Notes under the pieces: model-generated
Told to the model about the DNA's origin: nothing
The model's input: the letters and a program-made list of their open reading frames with translations, nothing else
The model's database searches: none
Program-made: the position numbers and the translations under genes
Part shown: positions 1 through 8,662 of the stretch, piece after piece
Numbering within the stretch: the first letter of the stretch is position 1
How the letters are laid out: every line of letters starts with the position of its first letter
NCBI GenBank assembly: GCA_020073615.1
Contig: JAIQEX010000050.1
Location: forward strand, 1 to 42,488
Direction: 5' to 3'
DNA: 42,488 nt
Source: Terriglobia bacterium
GTDB taxonomy: Bacteria; Acidobacteriota; Terriglobia; Bryobacterales; Bryobacteraceae

Positions 1-479
1 CCGCGGCACAGATCCGGATCGGGGAAGGTGCGGGCCGCGCGCCGCAGACGCCACAGCCCCACAGCCGCCAGCAGCATTTGCGCCATGGCCGCGGCTGCTC
101 CAGCCGCCCACAACAGCAGCAGCCACAGCCGGGCATCGGGCTGCCACGCCGCCGGCTGGGCCACGCGCCGCGAGCCGCCGGGTAGCGGAGGCGGCGCCGG
201 CTGTTCCCCGGCCGCCGCGGCCTCGGCGTGAAACCAAACGCCGATGCTGCCCGGCAGAATCGCCGCGGCCGCGGGAACCGGCAACGCCGGCAGCGTCACC
301 GAAAGGAAGGGCAGGGCCAGCAGGGCCGCCGCCGCCCCCGTCCACACCAGGTGGCGCGCCGCCGCCGACCGCCGGCCGAGAGCCCACGCCACCAGTCCCG
401 CCGCGGCCAGCACTACCGTGCCCTTAACTGCCGCTCCCAGGAGAATCGCAAACCACGTCGCTTCGCTGCCGCTCGACAT
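1..479 (-). CDS. BlaR1-type M56 family membrane metallopeptidase/sensor, N-terminal part (runs off the window)
   Basis: Only the N-terminal 159 or so residues are present; the gene continues past the left edge, so the zinc-site HEXXH is not visible. The protein starts MSSGSEATWFAILLG, has a hydrophobic first segment, then the R-H-L-V-W motif and an Ala/Leu-rich second segment ending in LPFLSVTLPALP. That pattern is typical of the first membrane helices of M56/BlaR1 proteins. A second hydrophobic pair (WLLLLWAAGAAAAMAQMLLAA) follows a Pro-rich loop. The start codon abuts the BlaI stop directly (TAAATG), so the two are translationally coupled. By family knowledge it would sense a signal and cleave the BlaI-type repressor. 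In Acidobacteria the signal is often unknown, so beta-lactam sensing is not implied. Confidence 0.75.
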   Translation of the reverse strand, partial: MSSGSEATWFAILLGAAVKGTVVLAAAGLVAWALGRRSAAARHLVWTGAAAALLALPFLSVTLPALPVPAAAAILPGSIGVWFHAEAAAAGEQPAPPPLPGGSRRVAQPAAWQPDARLWLLLLWAAGAAAAMAQMLLAAVGLWRLRRAARTFPDPDLCR

Positions 480-854
480 TTATTTCTCCTCCCTCCGGGC
501 CTTCTCGATCATTTCCGACATGCGGTCCAACTCCGCCCGCGTCAGACGCGTCGCCGAGACATCCAGCAGCGCCGCCACGATCTGTTCCGGCTTGCCCGCA
601 AAAAAAGTGTCCAGCAGATGTTTCACCGCCGACCGCTTGGCCTTCTCGCGCGCCACCGTCGGCAGGTACACGTATTTCAGGCCTTCCGCCTGGTGGCGCG
701 CGTGGCCCTTTTCCTCGAGCACCCGCAGCATGGCGCGCACCGCCGAGTAGCCCGGCGCGTCTTCCATGGCTTCCCGCACCTCGGAGGCCGACGCCTTGCC
801 GCGCTGGTACAGAATCTCCATGATCTGCCGCTCGCGCCGGCTCAGACCGGTCAT
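480..854 (-). CDS. BlaI/MecI-family transcriptional repressor
   Basis: A 124-residue winged-helix protein, the usual length for BlaI/MecI/CopY repressors. It opens with LSRRERQIMEILYQRGKAS, followed by the helix-turn-helix (ASEVREAMEDAPGYSAVRAML) and wing (LEEKGHARHQAEGLKYVYLP). The C-terminal half carries the dimerisation segment, including VKHLLDTFFAGKPEQIVAALL. The partner M56 sensor starts immediately downstream with no gap. A perfect palindrome lies 21 bases upstream of the start codon and is the obvious binding site, so the pair is probably autorepressed. Target genes outside the pair are not evident here. Confidence 0.9.
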   Translation of the reverse strand: MTGLSRRERQIMEILYQRGKASASEVREAMEDAPGYSAVRAMLRVLEEKGHARHQAEGLKYVYLPTVAREKAKRSAVKHLLDTFFAGKPEQIVAALLDVSATRLTRAELDRMSEMIEKARREEK

Positions 855-875
855 CGCGCGCGCCCCATCTGCTGG

Positions 876-898
876 TTTTCTAGCATCATGCTAGAAAA
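876..898. promoter_or_regulatory. Perfect 11-bp-arm palindrome, probable BlaI operator
   Basis: The arms TTTTCTAGCAT and ATGCTAGAAAA flank a single central C, giving a 23-base perfect dyad. It sits just upstream of the blaI-type start codon in an otherwise GC-rich background. BlaI/MecI dimers bind dyads of about this size at their own promoters. The position and perfection of the repeat support an operator; binding by this protein is inferred. Confidence 0.75.
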
Positions 899-990
899 AT
901 AGCACCTGTCGTGGCCGCCTGTCAAGGGGGTTTCCGAGTGCCGTGTGGAGGACGGCCGCGCTTCGGGATATGATAAAGCGGAATTGCCCG

Positions 991-1659
991 ATGACCACCG
1001 CATCCACCGCCAAATCCGTACCGTTCCGCAACAACCGTGTGCTTCAGGTCCTGTGCCTCCTGTTTCTGGCCGTCTGGATCGTTTCCGCCATTCATCCCGT
1101 GATGGTGGACGACTGGATACTGGAAAACATGCTGGTGTTCGGGTTCGTGGGACTGCTGATCGCGATCTACCGCTGGGTGCCGCTTTCCGACCTGTCCTAT
1201 CTGCTGATTTTCGTGTATCTGAGCATGCACGAATGGGGGGCGCACCACATGTATGCCAACGTGCCGCTGGGCGAGTGGATGAAGCCCTGGCTGCACACGT
1301 CGCGCAACCATTATGACCGCGTGGTGCATTTCGCCTTCGGGCTGATGTTGGCCTACCCGGCGCGGGAAGTTCTGCTGCGCAAGGCCCGCCTGGGCGGCCT
1401 CTGGGCGCTGTCGCTGCCGGTGGTGTTCGCCCTGGGATTCGGCGCGGCTTTCGAAATCCTGGAAGCGGCCGCGGCGGTCACGCTCAGCCCGGACCTGGGG
1501 GCCGCCTACATCAGCCTGCAGGGCGATCCCTGGGACACGCACAAGGATATGTTCATGGGGTTCGCGGGTGCGGTGGTGTGCATGAGCGCGGTCGGTTTTT
1601 ATACTTACCGCAGGGCGGCCAATGGATCGGGCCGGCTGGGGCGCCGCGCGGGCGCCTGA
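991..1659 (+). CDS. DUF2238 (YjdF-like) inner-membrane protein
   Basis: A 222-residue polytopic membrane protein with about six hydrophobic segments. The conserved acidic and histidine-rich stretches of the DUF2238/YjdF family are visible: LSMHEWGAHHMYANVPLG, then NHYDRVVHFAFG and FEILEA, then GDPWDTHKDMFMGF near the end. The function of the family is unknown. I chose the ATG at 991 because homologous-looking sequence begins there; an in-frame ATG at 970 is possible and no strong ribosome site decides between them. The stop lies three bases from the convergent stop of the permease on the other strand, so no independent terminator fits between the two genes. Confidence 0.8.
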   Translation: MTTASTAKSVPFRNNRVLQVLCLLFLAVWIVSAIHPVMVDDWILENMLVFGFVGLLIAIYRWVPLSDLSYLLIFVYLSMHEWGAHHMYANVPLGEWMKPWLHTSRNHYDRVVHFAFGLMLAYPAREVLLRKARLGGLWALSLPVVFALGFGAAFEILEAAAAVTLSPDLGAAYISLQGDPWDTHKDMFMGFAGAVVCMSAVGFYTYRRAANGSGRLGRRAGA

Positions 1660-1662
1660 CAC

Positions 1663-4119
1663 CTACTGGTCCCTGAGGGTCCGCATGGGATCGACGCGCG
1701 CCGCGCGCCAGGCGGGAAGGCTGCTGGCCGCGAGCGAGATCGTCAGCAGAATGGCCGGCACCACCAGGAAGGTAGCGGCGTCGAGCGGGGGCGTGCGAAA
1801 GAGCAGGTCCGTGAGATAGCGCGTGAGGATGGCGGAGACGCCGAGGCCGATGACGAGTCCGGCGGCGGCGAGCAGGATGCCGCGCTTGAGGACCATGGCC
1901 AGCACGTCGGCCCGCTGCGCCCCGAGGGCCATGCGCACGCCGATTTCGCCGGTGCGCCGAACCACCATATAGGAGAGGACGGCATACAACCCGACCGCGG
2001 AAAGCAGCAGCGCCATGGCGGCGAAGCAGGCCAGCAGGAAGGCCTGAAAGCGCGGCTGGGCGGCGGCCTTGTAGACCGCGTCTTCGAGCGTGCCCACGCG
2101 ATACAGGGGAATGTCGCGGTCCATGGCGGCCAATTGGGCGCGCAGTGCGCCGGCCAGCGCGGATGCATCGCCGGCGGTGCGGATGCACAGCGTGGGCGAA
2201 AGGATCACGGCCTGCGCCCAGGGCAGATAGTACTGCGGATCGACCGCCGCGGTGAGCGCCTGGCTCTTCACATCGCCCGCGATGCCGACCACTTCGCGCA
2301 TGGGCGATTTGATCACGCCATCGCCCAGATCGGACTGGATGTGTTTGCCGATGGGGTTTTCGGCGGGGAAATATTTTCGCGCGAAGCTCTGGTTGATTAT
2401 GATGACCGGAGCGCCGCGGGTATCGTCGCGCTCCGTGAAGGCGCGTCCCGCGAGGATCGGAATGCGCATGGTGCGGAAGTAGTCCGCGGTGACGATACTG
2501 AGCGCTTCGCTTGGTTCATCGGCACTGGCCACGGGGCGACCCTCGATCTGAAACGAGATCCCGATGCTGGCGCCCGAAAGCGGCAAGGGCCAGCCGGCGG
2601 CCGCCGATTGCACTCCCGGCAGCGCGGCCAGGCGCGGCAGCAACCGGCCATAGAAGCGGATGCGCTCGTCGCGCGAATAGCGATTGTCCGGCAGGTTGAG
2701 GCTGGCCGTCAGCACCTGCCGCGGATCGAAGCCCGGATCGACCGCGAGCACTTGCACAAAGCTGCGGATGAGCAGACCGGAGGCCACCAGCAGGACCAGC
2801 CCGATCGCGGTCTCGGCAATCACCAGCCCATCGTGGAGGCGGTGCTGGCCGCGCCCGCCGGCCACGCCACGGGAGCCCTCGCGCAGGGAGGCGGCCGGAT
2901 CGAGTCGGGACATGCGCCACGCCGGCAGCCCGCCGAACAACAAGCCGGTCAGCAGAGAAACCAGGAGGACGAAAGCGAGCACGGGGCCGTCGATCGAAAC
3001 CTGGTTGACCCGCGGCAGAGCTTCGGGCACGAAGCGCGGCAGCACTTCGATGATCCAACTGCAAAGGCCCACGCCCAGCGCGCCCCCGCAGAGCGACAGA
3101 AAGACCGCTTCCACCAGGATCTGGCGCGTGATTTCGAAGCGGCTGGCGCCCAGGGCGGCGCGCAAAGCGATTTCGGGACGCCGGTGCGAGGCGCGGGCCA
3201 GCAGCAGGCCGGCCACGTTGGCGCAGGCGATGAGCAGAACCAGGGCGACGGCGGCGAACAGCAGGCGCATGGCGGGGCGGAAATCTCCCGCCAGGCGCTC
3301 CAGGACGGGCAGAGCGATAGTCGCGGTATAGGCCTTGTTCGTGTCCGGGTACTGCGCCGCCAGGTTGCGCGCCATCACGTTCAATTCGGCGCGCGCCCGC
3401 ACCAGGGAGACGCCGGGTTTCAGCCGCGCGACTACGTCCAGCAAATTGGCGCCGCGCTGCTCAGCCATGGATTTGCCGGCGTCGGTGACGGCGTCGTCGG
3501 CAAGCGTAGTCCACAGGGCGGGCGCTGGATTGCGGATGGGGAAGGTGAACTCCAAGGGCATAACCCCGGCTACGGTGTAACGATGGTTGTCCAGCGTGAT
3601 GGCGCGGCCGGCGATGTCGCGCGCGCCGCCGAAGGTGGACTGCCACAAGCGGTAACTCAGCATGGCGACGCGCGCACCCGGCTCCTCGTCGTCGGAGAGG
3701 AAGTCCCGGCCGAGCACGGGACGCATGCCCAGCACGCGGAAAAACTCCGCCGAGACGATCTCCGCGTCGAGATGCTGGGGTGCACCGCTGCCGCTGAGGG
3801 TCACGCTGTCGTTACGGTAGGAGGCCATGGCGGAGAACGACCGGGTCTGTGCGCGCCAGTCGAAGAAATCCGGGTAGCTGAGCATCTCCGGCTGTTGGGC
3901 GGCGGCCGCGCCCAGGGTCTGGTCGAGCTGGCGCATCCACACCAGGCGATCCGGTTCGGGAAACGGCAAGGGGCGCAGCAGGACGGCGTTGACCAAGCTG
4001 AAGATGGCGGTGGTGGCGCCGATGCCAAGACCCAGCGTCAGGATCGTCGTCATGGCAAAGCCCGGGCTCTTGCGAAGCTGGCGGAGAGCGAAACGGAAGT
4101 CCTGGAACAGGGTTGGCAT
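1663..4119 (-). CDS. ADOP-type ABC transporter permease (duplicated MacB/FtsX domains)
   Basis: An 818-residue protein starting MPTLFQDFRFALRQLRKSPGF, the standard opening of acidobacterial duplicated orphan permeases. A first helix (TILTLGLGIGATTAIFSLVN) leads into a MacB-like periplasmic domain. Three FtsX helices follow, then a second MacB periplasmic domain (ITADYFRTMRIPILAGR-like segment) and a second FtsX block ending in LPAWRAARVDPMRTLRDQ. The open frame extends another 84 codons upstream to 4371, but that part is Arg/Pro-rich and lacks family features, so I start at 4119. No ATPase subunit or PadR regulator sits beside it, which is common for this class. The substrate is unknown. Confidence 0.88.
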   Translation of the reverse strand: MPTLFQDFRFALRQLRKSPGFAMTTILTLGLGIGATTAIFSLVNAVLLRPLPFPEPDRLVWMRQLDQTLGAAAAQQPEMLSYPDFFDWRAQTRSFSAMASYRNDSVTLSGSGAPQHLDAEIVSAEFFRVLGMRPVLGRDFLSDDEEPGARVAMLSYRLWQSTFGGARDIAGRAITLDNHRYTVAGVMPLEFTFPIRNPAPALWTTLADDAVTDAGKSMAEQRGANLLDVVARLKPGVSLVRARAELNVMARNLAAQYPDTNKAYTATIALPVLERLAGDFRPAMRLLFAAVALVLLIACANVAGLLLARASHRRPEIALRAALGASRFEITRQILVEAVFLSLCGGALGVGLCSWIIEVLPRFVPEALPRVNQVSIDGPVLAFVLLVSLLTGLLFGGLPAWRMSRLDPAASLREGSRGVAGGRGQHRLHDGLVIAETAIGLVLLVASGLLIRSFVQVLAVDPGFDPRQVLTASLNLPDNRYSRDERIRFYGRLLPRLAALPGVQSAAAGWPLPLSGASIGISFQIEGRPVASADEPSEALSIVTADYFRTMRIPILAGRAFTERDDTRGAPVIIINQSFARKYFPAENPIGKHIQSDLGDGVIKSPMREVVGIAGDVKSQALTAAVDPQYYLPWAQAVILSPTLCIRTAGDASALAGALRAQLAAMDRDIPLYRVGTLEDAVYKAAAQPRFQAFLLACFAAMALLLSAVGLYAVLSYMVVRRTGEIGVRMALGAQRADVLAMVLKRGILLAAAGLVIGLGVSAILTRYLTDLLFRTPPLDAATFLVVPAILLTISLAASSLPAWRAARVDPMRTLRDQ

Positions 4120-4344
4120 CGCCCGCGAAAGGGGCACTTCGCCATCCGTTCGCGGCTGGCGCGCAACCTCTTGAGGCGGCTTGGGATGGCGCTGGCGGTT
4201 CCGCCCCCGAGTGTCCGGATTCAAAAACCTCCTGTCCAGAAACGGGACGGGCATAATGCGTGACGTTTCGATCACACGTGTGGCGGCATTGCGGCGGGCG
4301 GCCGGTGAGAAAGCGGCGAACACCCGCGGCGGCGAAAGTGGAAG

Positions 4345-4524
4345 GAAACGCAGGCCTTTCAGGCGCTGCATGTGAGGAGCGGGGAGGGCGTGCGCGAAGG
4401 CCTGCTGCGCACGCAGCGGTCCGACGGCTCGTGGGTCAACCCGCAGAACCTGGTGAAGGAGGACGACCCGTTGATCGCCACGGGGTTCGCCGTGCGCGCG
4501 CTGGCGGGGGATGCCGTCAGATGA
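4345..4524 (+). pseudogene. C-terminal remnant of a prenyltransferase/squalene-cyclase repeat protein
   Basis: In the plus frame ending at the TGA at 4522-4524 the sequence reads ...REGLLRTQRSDGSWVNP, then LVKEDDPLIATGFAVRAL. The Q-x-x-D-G-S-W motif and the 'DPLIAT.FAVRAL' helix are the last QW-type repeat of squalene-cyclase-like alpha/alpha barrel proteins. Upstream the frame loses any family resemblance within about 25 codons and runs into the 5' flank of the permease gene. It is therefore a stub of a deleted gene, not an intact one. Its last codons overlap the end of the arsR-type gene on the other strand. Confidence 0.5.
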
Positions 4525-4867
4525 CCAGCTTGCGTTCGTTGCGGACTTGCGCGCGCAGCACGTCGCGGATGAGTTGGCACGCCTGCTTCACTTCCGGAAT
4601 GGTGAGCGAGCAGTAGATCTGCTTGCCGTCGCGGCGCGTCGTCACGACGCCCGCGGCCTTCAGGATGGCCAGGTGCTGGGACACGTTGGGCGTCGAGATC
4701 TCGAGCGCCGCCTGCAGGTCCGAGACGGTGTGCTCGCGTTTAGCCAGCAGGTCCAGCATGTGCAGCCGGGTGGAGTTGGCGAAGGCCTTGCAGATCCGGA
4801 CTTGCATCTCATAAATCTGGTCGCTTTCGCTCTTGGGCGCTTTGGGCATGACGGCTGTAGCCTGCAT
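4517..4867 (-). CDS. ArsR/SmtB-family transcriptional regulator of the respiratory operon
   Basis: A 116-residue winged-helix repressor: helix 1-2 (VRICKAFANSTRLHMLDLLA), the recognition helix in 'LEISTPNVSQHLAILKAAGVV', and a wing ending in RRDGKQIYCSL. Cysteines are at 26, 86 and 97. The classic arsenic motif in the recognition helix (ELCVCDL) is absent, so arsenite sensing is unlikely. Cysteine placement in the core and the C-terminal helix would suit a thiol, persulfide or other metal sensor, but this is inference. The start at 4867 has GGGAG ten bases upstream. It lies 54 bases downstream of the NrfD gene on the same strand, so it is probably the last gene of the molybdoenzyme operon. 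Confidence 0.88.
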   Translation of the reverse strand: MQATAVMPKAPKSESDQIYEMQVRICKAFANSTRLHMLDLLAKREHTVSDLQAALEISTPNVSQHLAILKAAGVVTTRRDGKQIYCSLTIPEVKQACQLIRDVLRAQVRNERKLVI

Positions 4868-4921
4868 TGTAACGTATCTCCCAGTTTCTGTTTTTGACGT
4901 ACCGGCGTCCGCGTTCGGCGC

Positions 4922-5872
4922 TCATCGGCTGAAGCTGCTCAACTGTCCGGCATAGACAAAGATGTAACGCAAAAGGTACCCGCCGCAGACCACCAGCACC
5001 GCGGCCAGCGCGGCGAGCCTCCGGTTATGGTGGAGGGGCGCTCCGGAGCCAAGCGCGGGAGCGATTTCCCACACCTCGATGGCCAACGGGACCAGCAGGC
5101 CGGTGCCCATGAACAGCAGCCAGAACACCAGCGTGTAGGGGCCGCCGAGGATGAGCGCGAGCGAGTTGCGAACGGCCTCGACGGACAGTTCGCCGTGAAG
5201 CAGGTACGGCAAGACGATGAAAAATTCGAGCGTGATCAGGCAGATGTCGAGGGTATAAAGAAAACGAAGCTGGGTGGCGTCGAGGCGCTTGCGGTTCAGC
5301 GAGAGCGCCAGGATCAGGACTCCGCAGCCGGTGGAGAGCGCGGAGAACAGGAACATCTGCGCCACCAGGTTGGTGTTCCAGAAGGGACGGGCCTGCACGG
5401 CGCCGAGCAGCACACCGGTGTAGATGGCCACGCCGACCGAGAGCGGGAATCCGGCGGCGGCCAGCAGGCGGCGCGAGCCGGCAAGATCGCGGTCCAGCCA
5501 GCGCGGCAAACGGAGGCGCGCCACCAGCGCCGTCCTGCGCTCTTCCGGCAGCCAGGCCCAGAAATTCACCAGCGTGAGCGCGGTAAACAGCAGCAGCAGC
5601 CAGGAGCCTATGGACATGGGGCTCTGCCAGCGGAAGTGCACGAACAGCTTATAGAAGCGCCACCAGTTTCCCAGGTCGAAGATGAGCAGCAGCGAACCGA
5701 GCGCTACCGGCCAGGGGGCCATCATGGCGCCATAGCGGGCGATGCGCGCGTAGGCCGTCTCGTCCTTCTCCTGGAGGTAGGTGGCGAGCGCGGCGATGAA
5801 GTAGATTCCGGCGGACAGCCCGCCCAGGAAGAGGTAATTGACAATCAGGATGCCCCATTCGATTTTCGGCAT
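4922..5872 (-). CDS. NrfD/PsrC-type membrane quinone-interacting subunit
   Basis: A 316-residue protein starting MPKIEWGILIVNYLFLGGLSAG, the signature N-terminus of NrfD/PsrC proteins. About eight hydrophobic helices follow, with the usual 'FDLGNWWRFYKLF' and SPMSIGSWLL segments after helix 2. By family knowledge this subunit anchors the ferredoxin and catalytic subunits to the membrane and exchanges electrons with menaquinone. The start at 5872 is chosen over a longer upstream frame because everything before it is out-of-frame translation of the ferredoxin gene. It begins 11 bases after the ferredoxin subunit stop and is therefore in the same operon. Confidence 0.9.
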   Translation of the reverse strand: MPKIEWGILIVNYLFLGGLSAGIYFIAALATYLQEKDETAYARIARYGAMMAPWPVALGSLLLIFDLGNWWRFYKLFVHFRWQSPMSIGSWLLLLFTALTLVNFWAWLPEERRTALVARLRLPRWLDRDLAGSRRLLAAAGFPLSVGVAIYTGVLLGAVQARPFWNTNLVAQMFLFSALSTGCGVLILALSLNRKRLDATQLRFLYTLDICLITLEFFIVLPYLLHGELSVEAVRNSLALILGGPYTLVFWLLFMGTGLLVPLAIEVWEIAPALGSGAPLHHNRRLAALAAVLVVCGGYLLRYIFVYAGQLSSFSR

Positions 5873-5883
5873 AAGCGCGCTCC

Positions 5884-6429
5884 TTAAAGCAGGTAATAGA
5901 TCTGCGGGTCGTTGCCGGTCTGCGGCTTCATGACGTGGAACTGGCGGGTGGCCAGCAGTTGCTGCAATTTGCCCGCAGGATCGGCGAGATTCCCGAAAAC
6001 CCGCACCTTGGAAGGGCAGGTCTCGACACAGGCCGGAGACTCGCCGCGGTCTACGCGGTGCGCGCAGAAGGTGCATTTTTCCACGACGCCTTTGTCCTCG
6101 CGGAAAAAACGGGCGTTATAGGGGCAGGCGATCATGCAGTAGCGGCAGCCGATGCAATCCTCTTCCTTGATGAGCACCACCCCATCGTCGCGCTGGTACG
6201 AGGCGCCGGTGGGGCACACCCGCACGCACGATGGGTTTACGCAGTGGTGGCACTGCTCGGGCTGAAAGGCGGCCAGCAGCCTGGGCCACGTTCCGCGGTG
6301 CTCCTCGCCGATCCAGTCGCGGCTGGCGCCCAGGGGAACCTGGTTCTCCGCTCGGCAGGCCACCACGCAGGCCTTGCAGTTGATGCATTTTCGGGAGTCG
6401 ATGACCAGGGCGTAGCGTTTGTCGTGCAT
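5884..6429 (-). CDS. Four-cluster [4Fe-4S] ferredoxin subunit (PsrB/DmsB/TtrB-like)
   Basis: A 181-residue protein with sixteen cysteines in the arrangement of electron-transfer subunits of molybdoenzymes: Cys 15, 18, 21, 25; 60, 63, 68, 72; 92, 95, 98, 102; and 119, 122, 134, 138. This predicts four [4Fe-4S] clusters that wire the molybdenum site to the NrfD subunit. There is no signal peptide, as expected for a subunit co-exported with a Tat-tagged partner. It starts 10 bases after the catalytic subunit stop and precedes the NrfD gene. Confidence 0.93.
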   Translation of the reverse strand: MHDKRYALVIDSRKCINCKACVVACRAENQVPLGASRDWIGEEHRGTWPRLLAAFQPEQCHHCVNPSCVRVCPTGASYQRDDGVVLIKEEDCIGCRYCMIACPYNARFFREDKGVVEKCTFCAHRVDRGESPACVETCPSKVRVFGNLADPAGKLQQLLATRQFHVMKPQTGNDPQIYYLL

Positions 6430-6439
6430 GGCGGTCTCC

Positions 6440-8608
6440 TCACACCTTTCGGATCTTCACAAACGTCTCGTGCATGGCGGCGTTGCCCGAGACCTTGTCC
6501 CAGGCGGTCTCCAGGATGGCGGCGTCGGATCCTCCGCGATGGTACGCGCGCTTCAGCCAGGGCGACTGCTTGCCGAAGCCGTGCAGCATGTACACACAGT
6601 CGGGGCGGATCTCCTGCGTCAGCCTGGCACGCAGCCGCACGGCGCCCACGCTGCTCGACACTTCGACCATATCGCCGTCGGCCACGCCCACCGACGCGGC
6701 CGCAGCCGGGTTGATCGACAGGTGGTTCTCGGGAGCGAAATCGAGCAGCCAGGGATTGCTGGTGCTGTTGGCGTGGGTGTAGTACGCCTTGCGGCCGAGC
6801 ACCAGGCGGAACCGGCCTTCGGGCGGACCGAGCGGCGGTTGATATACCGGCAGCGGGTCGTGGCCCGCCTCCTGCAGCCGCTCGGAGTAGAGCTCGATCT
6901 TGCCGCTCTTGGTGACGAAGCGGTGCTCCGGATTCAGCGTAGCTCCGTACTTCGGCCCGCCGGGAGGAGTGTACACGCCGTGCTTCTTCAGGTATTCGAG
7001 GGGCATCTCGAGCGGCAGCTCCTTGACCGCGGCATCGTTCCACTGCTCGATGGTGTAGTCGAAATACTGTTGCAGCCCGAGCCGCCTGGCGAGCCCCTGC
7101 ACGATATCGAGGCACGGCTTGGTATCGTACACCGGCTTGACCACCGGCTGGCGCAGGACCACCACGGGCCAGATGCCGGAGAGCACCTCGATGGGGTCCA
7201 GACGCTCCAGGTAGGTGGATTCCGGGAAGACCACGTCGGCGTACCAGGTGGTGTCGCTCATCTGAATGTCGATGGCGGCGATGAAATCCATCTGCTCGAT
7301 CATGCGCATGGTCTTGGCCTGTTCGGGCAGGGCGTTGAGCGGGTCCTGCTTCAGGATCATCCAGGCCTTGACGGGGTAAGGCGAACCCGCGAGCACGTTT
7401 TCGCGCAGCTTCAAGTAGGCGCCGTCGCCTTTGGCGGCCAGCGGGAAGTTCTTCTCCATTTCATCGACGCGCGGGGCCTGCGGGTCGTCCCAGGGGAGAA
7501 ACATGTACTCGCCGAGCGCGATTTTGGCGTTGGGCACCATGCCGCCTTCGCGGTCCCAGTTGCCCACGACAGCGTTCAGAATGGCCTGTGCGCGGCGCAT
7601 CTGGAAATCGTTCTGGTACGTGGAAGAGCGGCGGCCAGCGTAGAAGACGGCGCGCGGCGCGGCGTCGGAGAATTCGCGCGCGATGCGGACAATATCGGCG
7701 GCGGGGATCTCCGTCTCCTTCTCAGCCCACTCGGGAGTGTACTGCTTCACCAGCTCGGCGAGCTGTTCGAAGCCCTGGCAATAATTGGCCACGAACTCCT
7801 TGTCGTGGCGCCCCTCGGAAATGATCACGTGCAGCATGGCGAGTATGAACGCCATGTCGGTGCCGGGCTTCACGGGATACCACTCGTCGGCTCTGGAAGC
7901 GGTGACGGTGAAGCGCGGGTCGAGGCAGACCAGGCGCGTCTTCCGGTTCATGGTGGACTCGATCAGGTCCATGGTGTCGGGCGTGATCAGCGCCTCGAAG
8001 CGGTTGGCGCCGGCCATGATGACGTAGTTGGCGTTCAGCAGGTCGAAGGAGGGGACGGTGCCGAAAGTCATGGAGTAGGCCAGATTCACCGAGGCCAGGC
8101 AGAGCGTGGGGTGGCGCACGATGTTGGGCGATCCGAACGCCATGCCGAGATTCTTGAAGAACACCTCGGCGAACGCTTCTGTGGACGACCAGAGGACCCC
8201 CTGCGGTCCGTACTTCTCCTTGACCGCGGACAGCCTCTGCGCCGTATAGTCGAACGCTTCGTCCCAGGAGACCTCGCGCCATTTGCCTTCGCCGCGCGCG
8301 CCGGCGCGGATGAGCGGCCGCTTGAGGCGGTTGGGATCGTAGACCTGCAGCAGGCCGGCGTTGCCCCGCGCGCACAGCATGCCGCGCGATTTCGGGTTTT
8401 CGGGGTTGGGATTGAGCTTGCGGATGAGACCGTCCTCGACCACCGCAATCACCGAGCACTTGTTGGGGCACAGTTCGCAGGTGGTCGGGATTTCGCGGCG
8501 CTGCCCGAGCGCGATCTGGTGCCGCCCGCACCCGATCTGGGTAGCGGCCACGGCGCCGGCTCCGGCAATTTGGATAAACCTCCGGCGATCGAGGGAACTG
8601 ACTGGCAT
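6440..8608 (-). CDS. Tat-exported molybdopterin oxidoreductase, catalytic subunit (PsrA/PhsA/ArrA-like)
   Basis: A 722-residue protein with a Tat signal (D-R-R-R-F-I-Q at 7-13 followed by a small-residue helix). The N-terminal [4Fe-4S] motif is C44-x2-C47-x3-C51-x27-C79, the spacing seen in polysulfide, thiosulfate, tetrathionate and arsenate reductases. A candidate molybdenum ligand is Cys170 in PNIVRHPTLC. The C-terminal molybdopterin dinucleotide-binding domain contains YYTHANSTSNPWLLDFAPEN. Substrate cannot be read from the motifs: sulfur oxyanions, polysulfide, arsenate/arsenite or selenate remain possible. It lies between a cytochrome c and a ferredoxin subunit. No dedicated TorD/NarJ-type chaperone gene is in the cluster. 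Confidence 0.92.
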   Translation of the reverse strand: MPVSSLDRRRFIQIAGAGAVAATQIGCGRHQIALGQRREIPTTCELCPNKCSVIAVVEDGLIRKLNPNPENPKSRGMLCARGNAGLLQVYDPNRLKRPLIRAGARGEGKWREVSWDEAFDYTAQRLSAVKEKYGPQGVLWSSTEAFAEVFFKNLGMAFGSPNIVRHPTLCLASVNLAYSMTFGTVPSFDLLNANYVIMAGANRFEALITPDTMDLIESTMNRKTRLVCLDPRFTVTASRADEWYPVKPGTDMAFILAMLHVIISEGRHDKEFVANYCQGFEQLAELVKQYTPEWAEKETEIPAADIVRIAREFSDAAPRAVFYAGRRSSTYQNDFQMRRAQAILNAVVGNWDREGGMVPNAKIALGEYMFLPWDDPQAPRVDEMEKNFPLAAKGDGAYLKLRENVLAGSPYPVKAWMILKQDPLNALPEQAKTMRMIEQMDFIAAIDIQMSDTTWYADVVFPESTYLERLDPIEVLSGIWPVVVLRQPVVKPVYDTKPCLDIVQGLARRLGLQQYFDYTIEQWNDAAVKELPLEMPLEYLKKHGVYTPPGGPKYGATLNPEHRFVTKSGKIELYSERLQEAGHDPLPVYQPPLGPPEGRFRLVLGRKAYYTHANSTSNPWLLDFAPENHLSINPAAAASVGVADGDMVEVSSSVGAVRLRARLTQEIRPDCVYMLHGFGKQSPWLKRAYHRGGSDAAILETAWDKVSGNAAMHETFVKIRKV

Positions 8609-8662
8609 GGTGCGTCTCCAGAGTGGTGGCGGTGGGGCAGGCGGTGCCGCCTGCCCGTATTC

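Noticed and set aside
2134-4263. Long plus-strand open frame opposite the ABC permease
   Set aside because: It is Gln/Gly/Arg/His-rich without domains and mirrors the real gene; high GC keeps antisense frames open.
4517-4867. Arsenic-resistance regulator arsR
   Set aside because: No arsenite-binding motif and no ars genes nearby; named only at family level.
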